A stretch of 64,000 nt of DNA from contig CM069432.1 of assembly GCA_035610365.1 (NCBI GenBank), forward strand, positions 227,438,532 to 227,502,531. The letters run 5' to 3'. Every line of letters starts with the position of its first letter. Position 1 is the first letter of the stretch. This stretch comes from Aquatica leii. Lineage: Eukaryota; Arthropoda; Insecta; Coleoptera; Lampyridae. A model generated the notes under the pieces. The model saw only the letters and a program-made list of their open reading frames with translations. It was not told the DNA's origin and did no database searches. The translations under genes were made by a program, and so were the position numbers. Positions 25,901 through 35,629 of this stretch are shown one piece after another.

Positions 25901-28900
25901 GTACTCCAAAAACGTATATGAAGAAACACACACCAGTAGTTCTATAACTATTCACTATATATAATGTACTATGTCTTTGCATGAATTCCATTATCAATCA
26001 AACAAAATATTTATTTATTTTTCTCACCTTAAGTTTTACAGCTAAAATTGGTATATTCTTTTGTGATATTTGTGCTGCTGCTTTGGCAGTAGAATATACA
26101 GCACCTAAAGTAATAATGGCTTTTACGTTTGCGTCATTTAACTGGTAACTTATTTCATCTAAAACACATATAAATAACTTAACGGTTTGTTTATTTTAGC
26201 GATGAATTGTAAAATTAAAAAAACTGGTGTGGTCACCACATGTCTACATATTTTTTTAAGGTTATGTTGTCACTTTGAAGTTGAGATTTTTCTCCTCGAT
26301 TTTATTAAGATCATATCATACCCTAACATTTGTGCGTCTCGATATTACTTACCTCTTTAGTAGTTCAATAAAAAAATCATTTACACACAGGATTCGAAAC
26401 TATATTATATTTGTGAATTTATTTTTAATTACAAATTAAATATCCGATAAACTGTTAATATTAAATTTTTTTTTATTTGAATAAATTGTTAGGAAGAATT
26501 ATCTAGAAACTGTAAAAATAATTCGAATAATTTACATACGTACAAAATTGTTTCTTTATCAGACCCATTTTTTATTAAAACCGAGAGAATATGAAATTCA
26601 TTCATTCATTCATACCAAATTTCAAGTTAGTAGTACTTTTGATTCGAGAGTTATCGTGGGTACATCCAAAGATAATTTAAATAAGATGCAGCACTCCGTA
26701 TATAAACAAGCCAAAAGAATATAGAGAAAAATTGTTATTTTTTAACGTATCTTACTGTCCCTTTAAGATATGGAATTTTTTTCTAAAAAAAATGCCGTAG
26801 ACAGGATTCGAACCTAGGACTATATATGGAATTGATTTTAAATTATAAATCAAATATCTAATAAATGTTAAAAAAAATTTTATTTGAATAAATTGTTAGG
26901 AAGAATTAACTCTATAAGAAACTGTAAAAATAATTCGAGTAATTTACATACGTACAAAATTATATAAGAAAATATGTTAAAAATGACGGATACGGCCATT
27001 TCCGTTTTTTTAGCAGACCTATCTTTTGATAAAGCCGAAAGAATATGAGACACCAACTCCATACCATATTTCAAGTTACTAGGACTTAGTAGGAGTTATC
27101 GTGCGTACATCGTTACACACAGACACACCAACACCATTTTTAATAGATGCTTAAAAGGCAAAGTCTGGGAAAGCGTGGGGAAAGATTAGGATTAGGCTGA
27201 ACTCTGTTACGTTAAAAATATTTGGATATATGTTGCATATTGTATGAATTTTGTTTCGGAACGCCCGGTTTTTACATTTAGAATATTAACTGTGATTTTT
27301 TTACTTGTGCGTGTTAATAAAAAGTGCATTACCGCTCTCGATGTAAGAAAGACTTTACGTGAGAATCTAACGCTCAGTGAGATGTCCCTTTTTAAATATT
27401 CGCACATCAGCTACGTAATAAATGGGTGCTTGGAGTACGTTTCGTACGTGTTGCTTGTGAGAGGTTTCCTGGGGTAAGAATTACCTTATATTTTGACGAC
27501 GCGATTTAACTTTATCGTATAACCTTATTATGTTACTTGCTCTCCTAATGCTTTTTCACCTTCTTCTTCTGTATCTACTCTTACTTCGAATACTTGCGTT
27601 CGTAGTCGTTCTAAAGGTGATATGTCTGTACGTTGTGTGTGTTCTCTTCTTTCTCTTTCTCTATTTTTTTTAGTTTCTAGGATTTTAAGTGTACTACCGA
27701 TCCGTGGTATTTAGGTCTGATTTCAAAATTCTTTGCCTTTCTTTGCCGTTTCTCTCGTTGTGCATTGTGAAAAGTTTCTTAAATAAACGTGTACATATAG
27801 ATTATTGATCAAATTAATGATCCTTTCTTTAGGAGAATCCAAGGAAACAATCACTTCAGTTCATGCGACGCTCCGTGTTGTTTAACCAACACTTCATCAG
27901 GCCGCTCCGCTGAGACAAAAATTAATGGTGAATAAATTATATTAATTAATTAAACACAAACAACATAATACGGCAAACACGACAAATATAAGAATACGAT
28001 TTAGGGTAAACGTGTACGTATTTCTTTGAATGAATCTTGTGCGTGGAATTAGTTGTTTCATCGAACCAACGCAAACAATTCATTTATGATTACCACTTGC
28101 CATCTCAGCGTGAGCACCGCAGTGTTAGAATTACGTTAGAAACTTTTCTACTGACTTCATATCGAACCTAAGATTGCTGAGTTCATTTGTTACTGTTCTT
28201 GTTCGAACTGACAACGAAGCAATCCTATTAGGTCACGTCACGCATTTCCAGCAAGTATTAATCTTTCCAACACTCTGGTCGCTACAAACTCTACGAGTCT
28301 ACATAAAGATTCTACTTTTTCTCCGGATGTCAAAGCCGCTATCATTGCTTTTACATCTACATACTTCTTCAATCGCTTCTAACTGTGCTTTGTTGTCTCC
28401 TTCTTCTAATCGTTCCCTTTTGTTTATCGGCATCTATGGGATGTCCAGTTTAAGTCCAATAAAGGTAATTGATTGACCTTTAACGTATGTCCATGAAACG
28501 TTTTGTGCAAAACGTACATTGGACACAATATTATTTATGTCCAATGGACGTCCTCGTAGGACATTTGTACCATCGGGTAAATGCTATTTTTCTACAACTA
28601 CGCATGATCAAGGGATGACCTGCGCCATAATACGTATGCAATGTTATGTTTTTAATATTTTCATCAGTTTTCATTCTGTATGTGCTATATTATTTATATA
28701 TTATATAAATTCAGACTTAAAATTAAATTAGTGATTAAAAATATCGTAGTCGTTCAAACTAAATTGATTTATGGAAACAAATGTTTCTGAACAATGATGT
28801 TTAAAACAACAAAAATAAGAATTGCAATTCAACAACTTCTTGATGCGTACGTACAAACATGAACTCTCCATGATGTTTCATATTTAGAAAATATTGATTA

Positions 28901-31900
28901 CCCAGAAATCAATAGTAACGGTCGTTATCTGGTAAATTGCCGGCAATGTAATGATTAAATAAAAGACACCATCTAATCGACATACAGAAAGTACATGCAA
29001 TACCATTACAAGCAGAGCTCTGTCGTAATTAATTGCATAAAGATTGCTTGTTATTCGGTCAACATTACTATTAGAGGTAACTTAACTGAATACCTTCTTT
29101 GAACTCTCTCTGACTATTTGTTTCATATATTATTTAACATGTAATTTCTTGTTTACAGGGCATTTTTTTTAAATAAGTGGTAGAAAAGAGTTTAATAACA
29201 ACGAAAAGAATTCTTTCGAAATTTAATTTGTGGAGTCAGAAGACACTGTGAAATTGGCACTATAGTATTTACTTTGGATCTTTTGTGGACGTCCGTAAAA
29301 CGTTCAGATGTCCATGAAAAGACATCCATTGGAAGTCCATAGGACATTTTCGTGCTATTAAGGTCGTAAGTGTTATTAGTTTACTTTTTGACTTTTGGAC
29401 CGTGATTTCTGCTATCTTTTTGGATTTCGCTTCTTCGTTTTAGTGGTTCAAGTCTTTGGTATCTTGTTGGTTGTGGTTCGGATGCTATCCATTTACTTTT
29501 TCCCCATATTTGGATATATGTTGCGTGCTGTATTAAGTTTGTCCCGGATTTTTACGACGCAATTTAACTTTATCGTAAAACATAAGCGACTTGGGCTATC
29601 GACACATGTTTGTTTCTATGGGATATTGTACATGTTTATTAAATACATCAATAATTTAGAGCAGTTTCAAGTCAGTGTATTTAACAAAATAAATCTTTAC
29701 CATAATACAGAGGAAGAAAAGTTTTAGTAAGAAATTTGTTTAAAGGTTAAAGCTAGATCGAACCAAAGGAGATAAGTCTCTAGTTAGCCACGATAGATCT
29801 GTATAATGTAAATACAGGTACAATAAGTGTGATAAAAGCAATAGAGATAGACTGGTGTAAACACAGTAAATTAATAACGTTATTTAGCGTTAATACCTAA
29901 AGTTAAGACTTATGAAATTGTGATAATTAAATAAGAGTATATAATAAATAACGTGTAAAATTTGAAATCAACGAAGTTGTGCTGAACGAGAAGGCCCAAG
30001 TTTGTGATGCCTGGGCTGCACCAATAAGTGTGTGACCTCAAGGTCCTGATTACGTTTTTTTAATAATGTAAATACAGTTTACACTGAGAATGTTTCTGCG
30101 TTAAATATAATAAATTATTCGTTGAACTTCATAGATACTCAAGTTGTTCATACACACATATGACATATTGTAATAAAAATGTAACCCGTGCAAACCTAAA
30201 TTCTACTGTAGTTTAAAACTGTATTTAAAATTTGGTATTATAAAGTAATACGAAGACTATATTACGACACGACAAACGCCGTTGATCATATACAAGAAAG
30301 TAGCCGTAAGAAAAATTGCAATATTTGGCAACATACGAAATTTGATATGCCCATTTCAACTTTTAATAAGTAATGACAGGTACATCTCCTAACATAGTTT
30401 TCAATACTATCCAAACGGCAACTTATTTTACAATCAAACTTTGCAGTACTAAGATAAGAATGTCTTCCGGGTTTGGACCGTGTCATTGTTGTAACCGAAG
30501 TTGTAAGGAGCTTCATCAGGGCGTGAGATAAATTGAAAAACTTAAACAAGCAACCGAAATCTAACTAAGAATCAACTTGTGAACCAAGCCAGATTCTAAC
30601 CACTAAAAAAGGTAAGAAAGAAAACGCTAAACTTGAAAAAGCAAACGAAAATCTAACAGAGAACCACTACAGAGTTAGGTAATCAACTTCTGAACCAAGC
30701 CAGATTCCAAACTTTATAGAAGTGACGCCCCCTTTCAACTGTAACCCAATCAGAGTCCAACTTAATCATCCGTGACGATCCCTCTTCTTTATATACGGAG
30801 ACTATTTTCTATGGAGTTTAGAATCTGGCTTCGTTCATAAGTTGATTACCTAACTCTGTAGTGGTTCTTTGTTAGATTTTCGTTTGCTTTTTCAAGTTTA
30901 GCGTTTTCTTTCTTATCTTTTTTAGAGGTTAGAATCTGGCTTGGTTCACAAGTTGATTCTTAGTTAGATTTCGGTTGCTTGTTTAAGTTTTTGGATTTAT
31001 CTCACGCCCTGATAAAGTCCTTTACAAAAGTGGGCGAAACGTTGGCAACTTCGGTTACAACAATTCTTATCTTAGTATAGACTCTGGCCGTGGAAGCCTT
31101 CGCTATTACATAAACTTTGCAGTATTCTAACAAAAGTTTGTTTTAAATACGTCAACACGCACTATGACGCTTTAAAAAAATATCGAAACTGTCACTGAAA
31201 AATTGTAAACTTAAAAAAATTAAATTTTTTTTAATAAAAATCCAAATTAGGTTTGGTGTGTACTATGTTTTAATGTTAAAAGATTTATGGCTGCAATAGT
31301 AATCAGTTTGATCTTTATGAAGCAGTAACACGTTTGTGTTGGAATTCTATTTATGACACCAGTTCGATTACATTTTGTAACAGCATTAAGGGATGTGTTT
31401 TACCAGTTTCTCTCAATCTAATAAGAACGTGTATTGATTGTAAGTACCCCAATTAATTTAAACTTAATTACGTTATTGTCGGTTTGTTTACGACCGGTTT
31501 GTATCGGGTGTTAATGTTATTACAAATAACAAATTTTATGTGTAATTATTATTAGACATTCATTAATTCTAATTTGATTTAATGTGTATCGTACTTAAAC
31601 ATTACACTTTCCTATCGATACTGTTTGATATTATAATAATTGTTTCTTTTTAACGTAACGAAATTCTCAACTTGTATTTGCCATAATGTTACCTCGTGGT
31701 ATAGTGTGTTGCCTATACAGCCCATGTGATATTGTTATGTACTAGATACTCTTTGGTACTAGGCGTCGTTATGAAAGTTGTTTTCTTCTTTCTGTGTAAC
31801 TTGCCGTCTTACATTTGCCTTCGCGTGTTGTTGTGGATCCTTTTTAGTTAGAAGCAGTGATGGGCAATTTTGCGTAAAAAATAATTTTATACGTATACAT

Positions 31901-34900
31901 GTAAAAAACTCTGTATATAACGTATTATAAGTATAAAATGTGTAATACGTGTAAACGCATCTTAAATCTGAACATGCTTTGAATTGCTAACCTCAAATTA
32001 GTACTTTTAGCTTTAAATCAGTTTGTTTATTGATTTATCTAATAAAAGTATTGAAATTATTTAAGCCAAGTAACTTTTCATCATTTCTAAAAATATTATA
32101 ACATCTGAAAGTACTGCCAAAGTCAGTAATTCATGAATTACACGGATACCTTATATAATAAATATCAATGAAGAAGAAATTCGTACTTCAAATTAAAGAA
32201 TAAACAACAAAATGAGCTTAGGAAAATAATCACTTGATGTTTTTTATGTAGCGTAATTAAAGTGGACGTATAATACCTAGATTTTTACACGTAAAAATCT
32301 GTGTAAAAAATTACACGTATTATACGTGCCCAACACTGGTTAGAAGCTTAAAGTCGCGCACTTATTCCGTGAGACAGTTCTATTAGCAAATAATTGGATA
32401 TGGCGCCCTTATCAACTTACTAATAAAACATATCTTTATCCACGTCTACTCTTCGACGAAGTGAGATAGTCCAAGTAGAGTACACCAGCTAGAAGCTTGT
32501 AACAAATAAAACCCCAAAATAGCAATTTTTACATTGTGACGTTAGCAATGGTTTAACAATTTTTCTTTGGAACCTCACTTTCTAAAGCTTTCAATAATTT
32601 GCTTCACAGGTTTTGGTGATGGTTTCCGTTTTTGTGGATAACGAACGGCAAATGTCTTAGTTATTCTTCTCCGTAAATAATAAAAAAAATTAAATAATCT
32701 TCGATTGAATATTGTAATCGCATCAACATATTTAAAGTTGTCACAACTAATATTATCCACATTTTTCACAGTTATTCTGGTTAACATTCAGTGTTGTAAA
32801 TAGATAATTTTTAAATTATATAGATACAGATAATTTTTTTTTGTTTCAAAAATAATCTAGTATTAGATAATAGATAAAATATTCAAACTTTATATAGATA
32901 ACAGATAATAGATGAAATATTCTAGGTAGTAATAACGATAGATAGAGTTCATTCGAAGAACTACTATAGAATGTGGAAATTACTGAAGAAAAACATACAT
33001 ATTGTAACTTGAATTTTACGGAACTGGACTTTATAAATATTATTTAAACAATTTAAATAAAAAAATTATATATATACAGATACATATAACTTATATATTT
33101 TGTATTGTATCTAGATATATATAAAGACATAAAAAAATATGAGTTTAGATTGATTTATCTATATAAATTTATATAGATAATTTACAACACTGGTTAACAA
33201 ACACTAATACCGTAATACCCAATGCAACCAAATATTCAAAAATTGTTTTCTTCAAGTAAAATGAAAACGGTTGTATTTAAACATAAGCATGTAAATTAAA
33301 ACTCATAGTTATTTTTGGTGCTAAACGCAAATTTATTGTAAACAGTTTGAGTTTCTATTTAAAAAAAACTGAGATGCTTACATTTTTTGAGTAATAGTTT
33401 TTTTTGAAACACCCTGTACAAAAAGGGTTATGGTGCGTGTGTACTTATTCAAAACAAAGCTTTTTTTACAGTAATGCAAAGTTTTATTGCAAAATAAGGT
33501 GCCGTTTAGGCAGTATCGTCAACTATGTTAGGGGGTGCTACTGTAATTTTTTATTGAAAACTTGTAATATTTCTTTTCCGTCGATCGTTTGTTAATAACA
33601 ATATTAACCTTTACTAATGTACCAGAAATAGATTATTAATGATTCCTATTAATGAACGATTTTCAACCAATGAATAATAGCTATTTAAACGAACAAGGTT
33701 GTTAATGATATCGGTTAATAATCGAGACATTTTAACGCCGTGAGCGAGTGTAGCGATCGAATGCGTTAATATTGTCGAGATTATTTGTCGCCGATTAACA
33801 AACGAGTTAACTTTAAAGTTTTTCCGTTAATCGTAAGTTGGTAAAACGTATGAAGCTATAAGGAAACTCAAGTATACGTAACCCGTTGTTATATCTAGTA
33901 GTCGCGCAATATCGTTAAATCAGTGGCTGCTAACGATTTTATTAGTTGCTATACAAAATTGTTCATCAATAGAAATTCATTTATTGGTTCAAAATCGTTC
34001 ATTAACGATCTTGTTCTAATACATTATTATACGTTAATATTGCTACGATCGACGGAAAATCTCTATTAATGAACGATTTTGTATAGCAACCAATTAAATC
34101 GTTAGCAACCACTGATTTTACAATAATGCCTGACTACTAGATATAACAACGGGTTAGATAGTATATCAGCAGAAAAATTTCATTTAAAAAAGAAAGTTAT
34201 AGCCAACTTCCAGTATAAGCGTATCAAAATCTTCAAATAATTTTAATTGAAGTGAACGAACATACGTTGCCAAATTTTTTAGGTTTCCTTATGACTACTT
34301 TTTTGTATATCGGTCGACAGCCTTCGTATTGGGATACCCTGTATAAATCTTATACAATTGTACAATTACGCAACTGCAGTCTCAATACATGAGATATGGT
34401 ACCTAAACAAGAATTTAGTTATAAATTTTATACGAAAAACATTAATGAATACACATGTAGGAAACTAATTAGTTTGATTAACTCCGTTCCTACGAGATGG
34501 CGTTTAGCCTCAGATTTATTAATTAATGAGTACGTTAAAGTTGTTTTATTATGTAAGAGAAAGACTCACCTGCCGTATAAAAAGGATTGATTAGTGTAAC
34601 TGTCAGTCCAGCCTGTATTGATCCTAAAAGACAAATCGGATAGTCTGGCACATTAGGCAACATAACTCCTATTACATCCCCTTTGTTTAGTTTCAATTTT
34701 TTTCTTAAATTATTATTAAAATTCTTAGATTTTATGCGTATCTCATTATATGTGTACTTTTTTCCAGTTTGACTACATTCCTTTAAATAAAGATACTATT
34801 AAGATACTTTTAACGATGATAGCTTTATTTACAAACGTACCACCGCTGTTTCATTTGAGTATTTATTAAACGATTCAAACATAAACTCTGCTAAAGTTGT

Positions 34901-35032
34901 ATTTGGTATATCAACGTTTTCATGTGGAGACGTCACAAAACTACACCGAATTGATACATTTGTTGTTTTGAAAGTGTTGAGTAGTTTTTTCCAACAAACT
35001 CGTTTTGTTAAGTTTGAAATATTTATGTACAT
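16317..35032 (-). CDS. Acyl-CoA synthetase / 4-coumarate-CoA-ligase-like gene 1, seven exons
   Basis: Member of the adenylate-forming family that includes luciferase and plant 4CL. It activates a carboxylic acid with ATP and passes it to CoA; the substrate is unknown. Exons in transcript order: 35032-34841, 34780-34570, 26158-26028, 17659-17434, 17381-17196, 17147-17004, 16960-16317. All introns are GT-AG and all phases agree, giving about 577 residues, normal for the family. Motifs: ATP loop [10 protein letters not shown] (about 217-226), PWFHIYG in exon 5, YGLTE (365-369), GDLGYL (451-456), hinge and [13 protein letters not shown] (about 473-484), catalytic Lys in SGKLLR (559). The N-terminus is basic and Arg/Lys-spaced, like a mitochondrial presequence. 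It then runs [16 protein letters not shown], as in the insect pudgy/CG9009-type enzymes. No C-terminal SKL is present. ATG 35032 is the first in-frame ATG; an earlier non-coding exon is possible. Confidence 0.85.
17004..17147 (-). CDS. Gene 1 exon 6
   Basis: 144 nt. Encodes [16 protein letters not shown]. Donor CAAG|GTAAGA. Confidence 0.85.
17196..17381 (-). CDS. Gene 1 exon 5
   Basis: 186 nt. Encodes LPWFHIYG, the [14 protein letters not shown] region and [11 protein letters not shown]. Donor TTAA|GTAAGC. Confidence 0.85.
17434..17659 (-). CDS. Gene 1 exon 4 (ATP-binding loop)
   Basis: 226 nt, phase 0 to 1. Carries [15 protein letters not shown]. The donor ACTG|GTTTGT is weak but is the only one giving the right phase, and its length matches gene 2 exactly. 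Confidence 0.85.
18010..18430 (-). pseudogene. Gypsy integrase scrap in gene 1 intron 3
   Basis: Minus-strand translation shows [15 protein letters not shown], the integrase catalytic-Glu motif, followed by TPLEIL and a basic tail ([12 protein letters not shown]), with several stops. No LTRs were found around it. Confidence 0.6.
18872..19059 (+). repeat. 5' LTR of the plus-strand Gypsy
   Basis: 188 bp, TGTTAGCGATGG to GAGTTAACA. Contains AATAAAG near 19013, a polyadenylation-like signal. Confidence 0.85.
19113..20160 (+). pseudogene. gag with two CCHC zinc knuckles (interrupted)
   Basis: The frame opens at ATG 19113 and is broken by TAA 19209-19211 and TGA 19506-19508, then runs on in the same frame. 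The capsid part shows the Gypsy gag pattern ([16 protein letters not shown]...WKDFEYEF, then [14 protein letters not shown]). Two zinc knuckles follow at about 20000-20105. In the first the final Cys is replaced by Phe ([14 protein letters not shown]); the second ([14 protein letters not shown]) is complete. Without the two stops gag and pol would form one fused frame. Confidence 0.8.
20161..21679 (+). pseudogene. Protease region and reverse transcriptase (frameshifted)
   Basis: The frame continues from gag through an aspartic-protease-like stretch ([13 protein letters not shown] near 20305-20345) into reverse transcriptase. There [30 protein letters not shown] and [15 protein letters not shown] (first catalytic Asp) are clear. 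A frame change near 21150-21165 leads to [14 protein letters not shown] and CYLDDLSIP, the YLDD catalytic box at about 21243-21255. A further change near 21415 leads to [18 protein letters not shown], the RT-RNase H connection. Motif content is complete; the enzyme is broken by two frame changes. Confidence 0.85.
21645..23484 (+). pseudogene. RNase H and integrase (one stop, one frame change)
   Basis: RNase H begins at [15 protein letters not shown] (21673 on) and ends with [11 protein letters not shown]. The integrase zinc finger shows [13 protein letters not shown] and a CFEW end, where the second Cys of the expected CxxC is missing, followed at once by TAA 22440-22442. The same frame continues with the DDE residues: CDHLGPF (about 22524), SDRGTCF (about 22703) and [10 protein letters not shown] (about 22796-22825). 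Near 23060-23190 the frame changes to the tail ending at 23484, rich in Asp and Glu, with [14 protein letters not shown]. Confidence 0.85.
23524..23707 (+). repeat. 3' LTR of the plus-strand Gypsy
   Basis: 184 bp, same ends as the 5' LTR. Followed by TGTT, the target duplication. Confidence 0.85.
24181..24287. mobile_element. Short MITE with TAGNGATGTACCGAAT ends
   Basis: Left end TAGTGATGTACCGAAT and right end the reverse complement of TAGAGATGTACCGAAT, 15 of 16 matching. The interior repeats ATTCGG in both orientations, so the whole can fold. No clear target duplication was seen. Confidence 0.6.
24880..25400 (-). pseudogene. Copia-type gag-protease scrap
   Basis: Minus-strand reading shows, in order, [11 protein letters not shown] (gag-like), NCLHFLKDC (a damaged zinc knuckle lacking its first Cys) and HMTKNPNWL, the segment after the protease active site in Copia elements. 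[20 protein letters not shown] and ITNVLY follow, as in Copia polyproteins. Several frame changes separate these blocks. It lies in intron 3 of gene 1. Confidence 0.5.
26028..26158 (-). CDS. Gene 1 exon 3
   Basis: 131 nt, phase 1 to 0. Encodes [18 protein letters not shown], the segment after NPxYTA. The same length as exon 3 of gene 2. It is stranded between two introns of about 8.4 kb. Confidence 0.85.
26390..27110. repeat. Two diverged tandem copies of a ~250-300 bp repeat
   Basis: The block with GGATTCGAA, the AAATTAAATAT tract, GAATAAATTGTTAGGAAGAA and AATTTACATACGTACAAAAT appears at about 26393-26640 and again at about 26812-27075, offset near 420 bp. The GGATTCGAACC at 26814-26824 is, on the minus strand, a perfect tRNA B-box (GGTTCGAATCC). 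A tRNA-derived SINE is therefore possible, but I could not find an A-box. Confidence 0.5.
27111..27850. other. Intron 2 of gene 1, no gene recognised
   Basis: A block containing TTGGATATATGTTGC and TTTAACTTTATCGTA occurs here (27221-27520) and again at 29508-29580. This is a repeat of unknown type. The open frames of 60-77 codons on both strands here are not convincing. Confidence 0.35.
27867..27906 (-). ncRNA. Decayed hammerhead-like motif (Penelope relic)
   Basis: On the minus strand GGCCTGATGAAGTGTTG pairs with CAACAC to form stem II. The expected GAAAC after it reads GGAGC, then GTCGC. The core is therefore damaged at two of the essential purines. It marks a small relic of a Penelope-like element end. 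Confidence 0.4.
27913..30344. other. Intron 2 of gene 1, no gene recognised
   Basis: Open frames at 28174-28476, 28519-28731 and 29395-29727 do not match a family I know and lack codon-level signal. The motifs GTCCAATGGACGTCC (28541 region) and GTCCATAGGACATTT (29334 region) occur in two places and may be ends of a lost DNA element. Confidence 0.35.
30345..30460. repeat. Repeat shared with 33450-33575 (inverted)
   Basis: The stretch with CTAACATAGTT, AAACGGCA, CTTATTTTACAAT and AAACTTTGCAGTA is matched in inverted orientation around 33465-33570 (CCGTTT, TATGTTAGGGGG). It is a dispersed family of unknown type with no coding capacity. Confidence 0.5.
30484..31071. repeat. Large inverted repeat with Penelope-type ends
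   Basis: Arms of about 230-245 bp (30484-30713 and 30826-31071) surround a loop of about 110 bp. Shared blocks include ACTTGTGAACCAAGCCAGATT and its inverse. Both arms end in the Penelope-like CACGCCCTGAT(A/G)AAG. The right arm then has GGGCGAAACGTTGGC, a hammerhead-like 3' half; the left arm has lost about 20 bp there. Confidence 0.6.
31008..31052 (+). ncRNA. Decayed hammerhead-like motif
   Basis: GCCCTGATAAAG ... GGGCGAAACGTTGGC. Stem I (GCC with GGC) and GAAAC are present. The invariant CUGANGA reads CUGAUAA and stem II is weak, so self-cleavage is unlikely. Confidence 0.35.
31855..32338. mobile_element. hAT-like MITE with 8-bp target duplication
   Basis: The ends are CAGTGATGGGCA and the reverse complement of CAGTGTTGGGCA. 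The exact 8-bp duplication GTTAGAAG lies on both sides (31847-31854 and 32339-32346). The length is 484 bp and no gene lies inside. The 8-bp duplication and CAGTG ends are those of hAT elements. Confidence 0.85.
32789..33192. mobile_element. Second hAT-like MITE
   Basis: CAGTGTTGTAAAT at the left and its inverse ATTTACAACACTG at the right, 404 bp. GTTAACA flanks both ends with one extra base on the left, so the duplication is imperfect. The interior is a tract of TATCTA/TAGATA motifs. An open frame on the minus strand just left of it (32575-32787) is not recognisable. Confidence 0.7.
33576..34156. repeat. Nested fold-back repeat
   Basis: TTTTCCGTCGATCG at 33576 is inverted at about 34045-34060. 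A second pair of arms of about 100 bp (33882-33985 and about 34050-34156), from ACCCGTTGTTATATCTAGTAGTC through GCTAACGATTT to CTATACAAAAT, is also inverted. The whole can form overlapping hairpins. No coding capacity is seen. Confidence 0.65.
34570..34780 (-). CDS. Gene 1 exon 2
   Basis: 211 nt, phase 0 to 1. Encodes [22 protein letters not shown] and INPFYTA, the hallmark N-terminal motifs of the family. Donor GCAG|GTGAGT. Confidence 0.85.
34841..35032 (-). CDS. Gene 1 exon 1
   Basis: 64 codons ending at GTG|GTACGT (phase 0). Starts with a basic presequence-like stretch. A TTTGTAG just upstream (around 35055) could be an acceptor for an upstream 5' UTR exon. Confidence 0.75.
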
Positions 35033-35196
35033 CTTGTTTGAATTCAAGTCGAGTCTACAAATAAAAAAAATGTAAATGTATTGATTTTATGGTCACATGT
35101 ATTTCTTAATGTATTTAATTGCTTTTTTTCTCTTCTTAGAGCCTTCGATTAGGTGTGGAATTTTTTATTTAATTAAACAACCGTAGTTGTAATTAC

Positions 35197-35238
35197 GGCG
35201 ACGTTTCGTGGTCTTTGATGTGACCACTTCATCAGGCC
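35197..35238 (-). ncRNA. Hammerhead-ribozyme motif, left arm of Penelope pair
   Basis: On the minus strand: GGC (stem I), CTGATGA, stem II GTGGTC paired with GACCAC, GAAA, C-GTC cleavage triplet, GCC (stem I partner). All core residues of a type I hammerhead are present. Stem III is only the palindromic ACGT, as in Penelope hammerheads thought to act as dimers. Confidence 0.75.
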
Positions 35239-35629
35239 AAATCTTTATTAAAAAAGTTAAATTTAGTATTTTATACCCGTACATTTACATGCATAAAAAC
35301 TTAAAATATACAATGTATAACTTACCACTAAATTATCGATTGTCTTTGTCCTAACATTTAAAATACAATTAGAATACTTAAAAACTCCAGTTAAATTTAC
35401 ATTAAAATAATCAGTCACTTAATTAAAATTTAATTTACAATTTATGTGGTGTAACCATCGAAATGTATAAATGTGTCTATAAATGTATGAAGATATGATT
35501 ATATGTTTGTGATCCCAATCTGTTTTTAATAAATAAATAGTTGCATTCAATAAATAGTTGGATTCAATAATATGTATTAACATTCACTTAAAAATTAGAG
35601 ACATCATAAATTCTTGTTTATTTGTAGAT

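Noticed and set aside
26805-26850. tRNA gene
   Set aside because: Only a B-box is present; no acceptor stem, anticodon arm or A-box can be formed.
28174-28731. Frames of 100 and 70 codons in intron 2 of gene 1
   Set aside because: No recognisable motif on either strand and no splice-site support for an extra exon; the gene 1 phases need none here.
29395-29727. 110-codon hydrophobic frame
   Set aside because: Begins in a repeated block (also at 27221) and is Phe/Leu/Val-rich from T-rich sequence.
16317-35032. Calling gene 1 a luciferase
   Set aside because: It lacks the peroxisomal signal and has a presequence-like N-terminus; family motifs alone do not separate luciferase from ordinary acyl-CoA synthetases.
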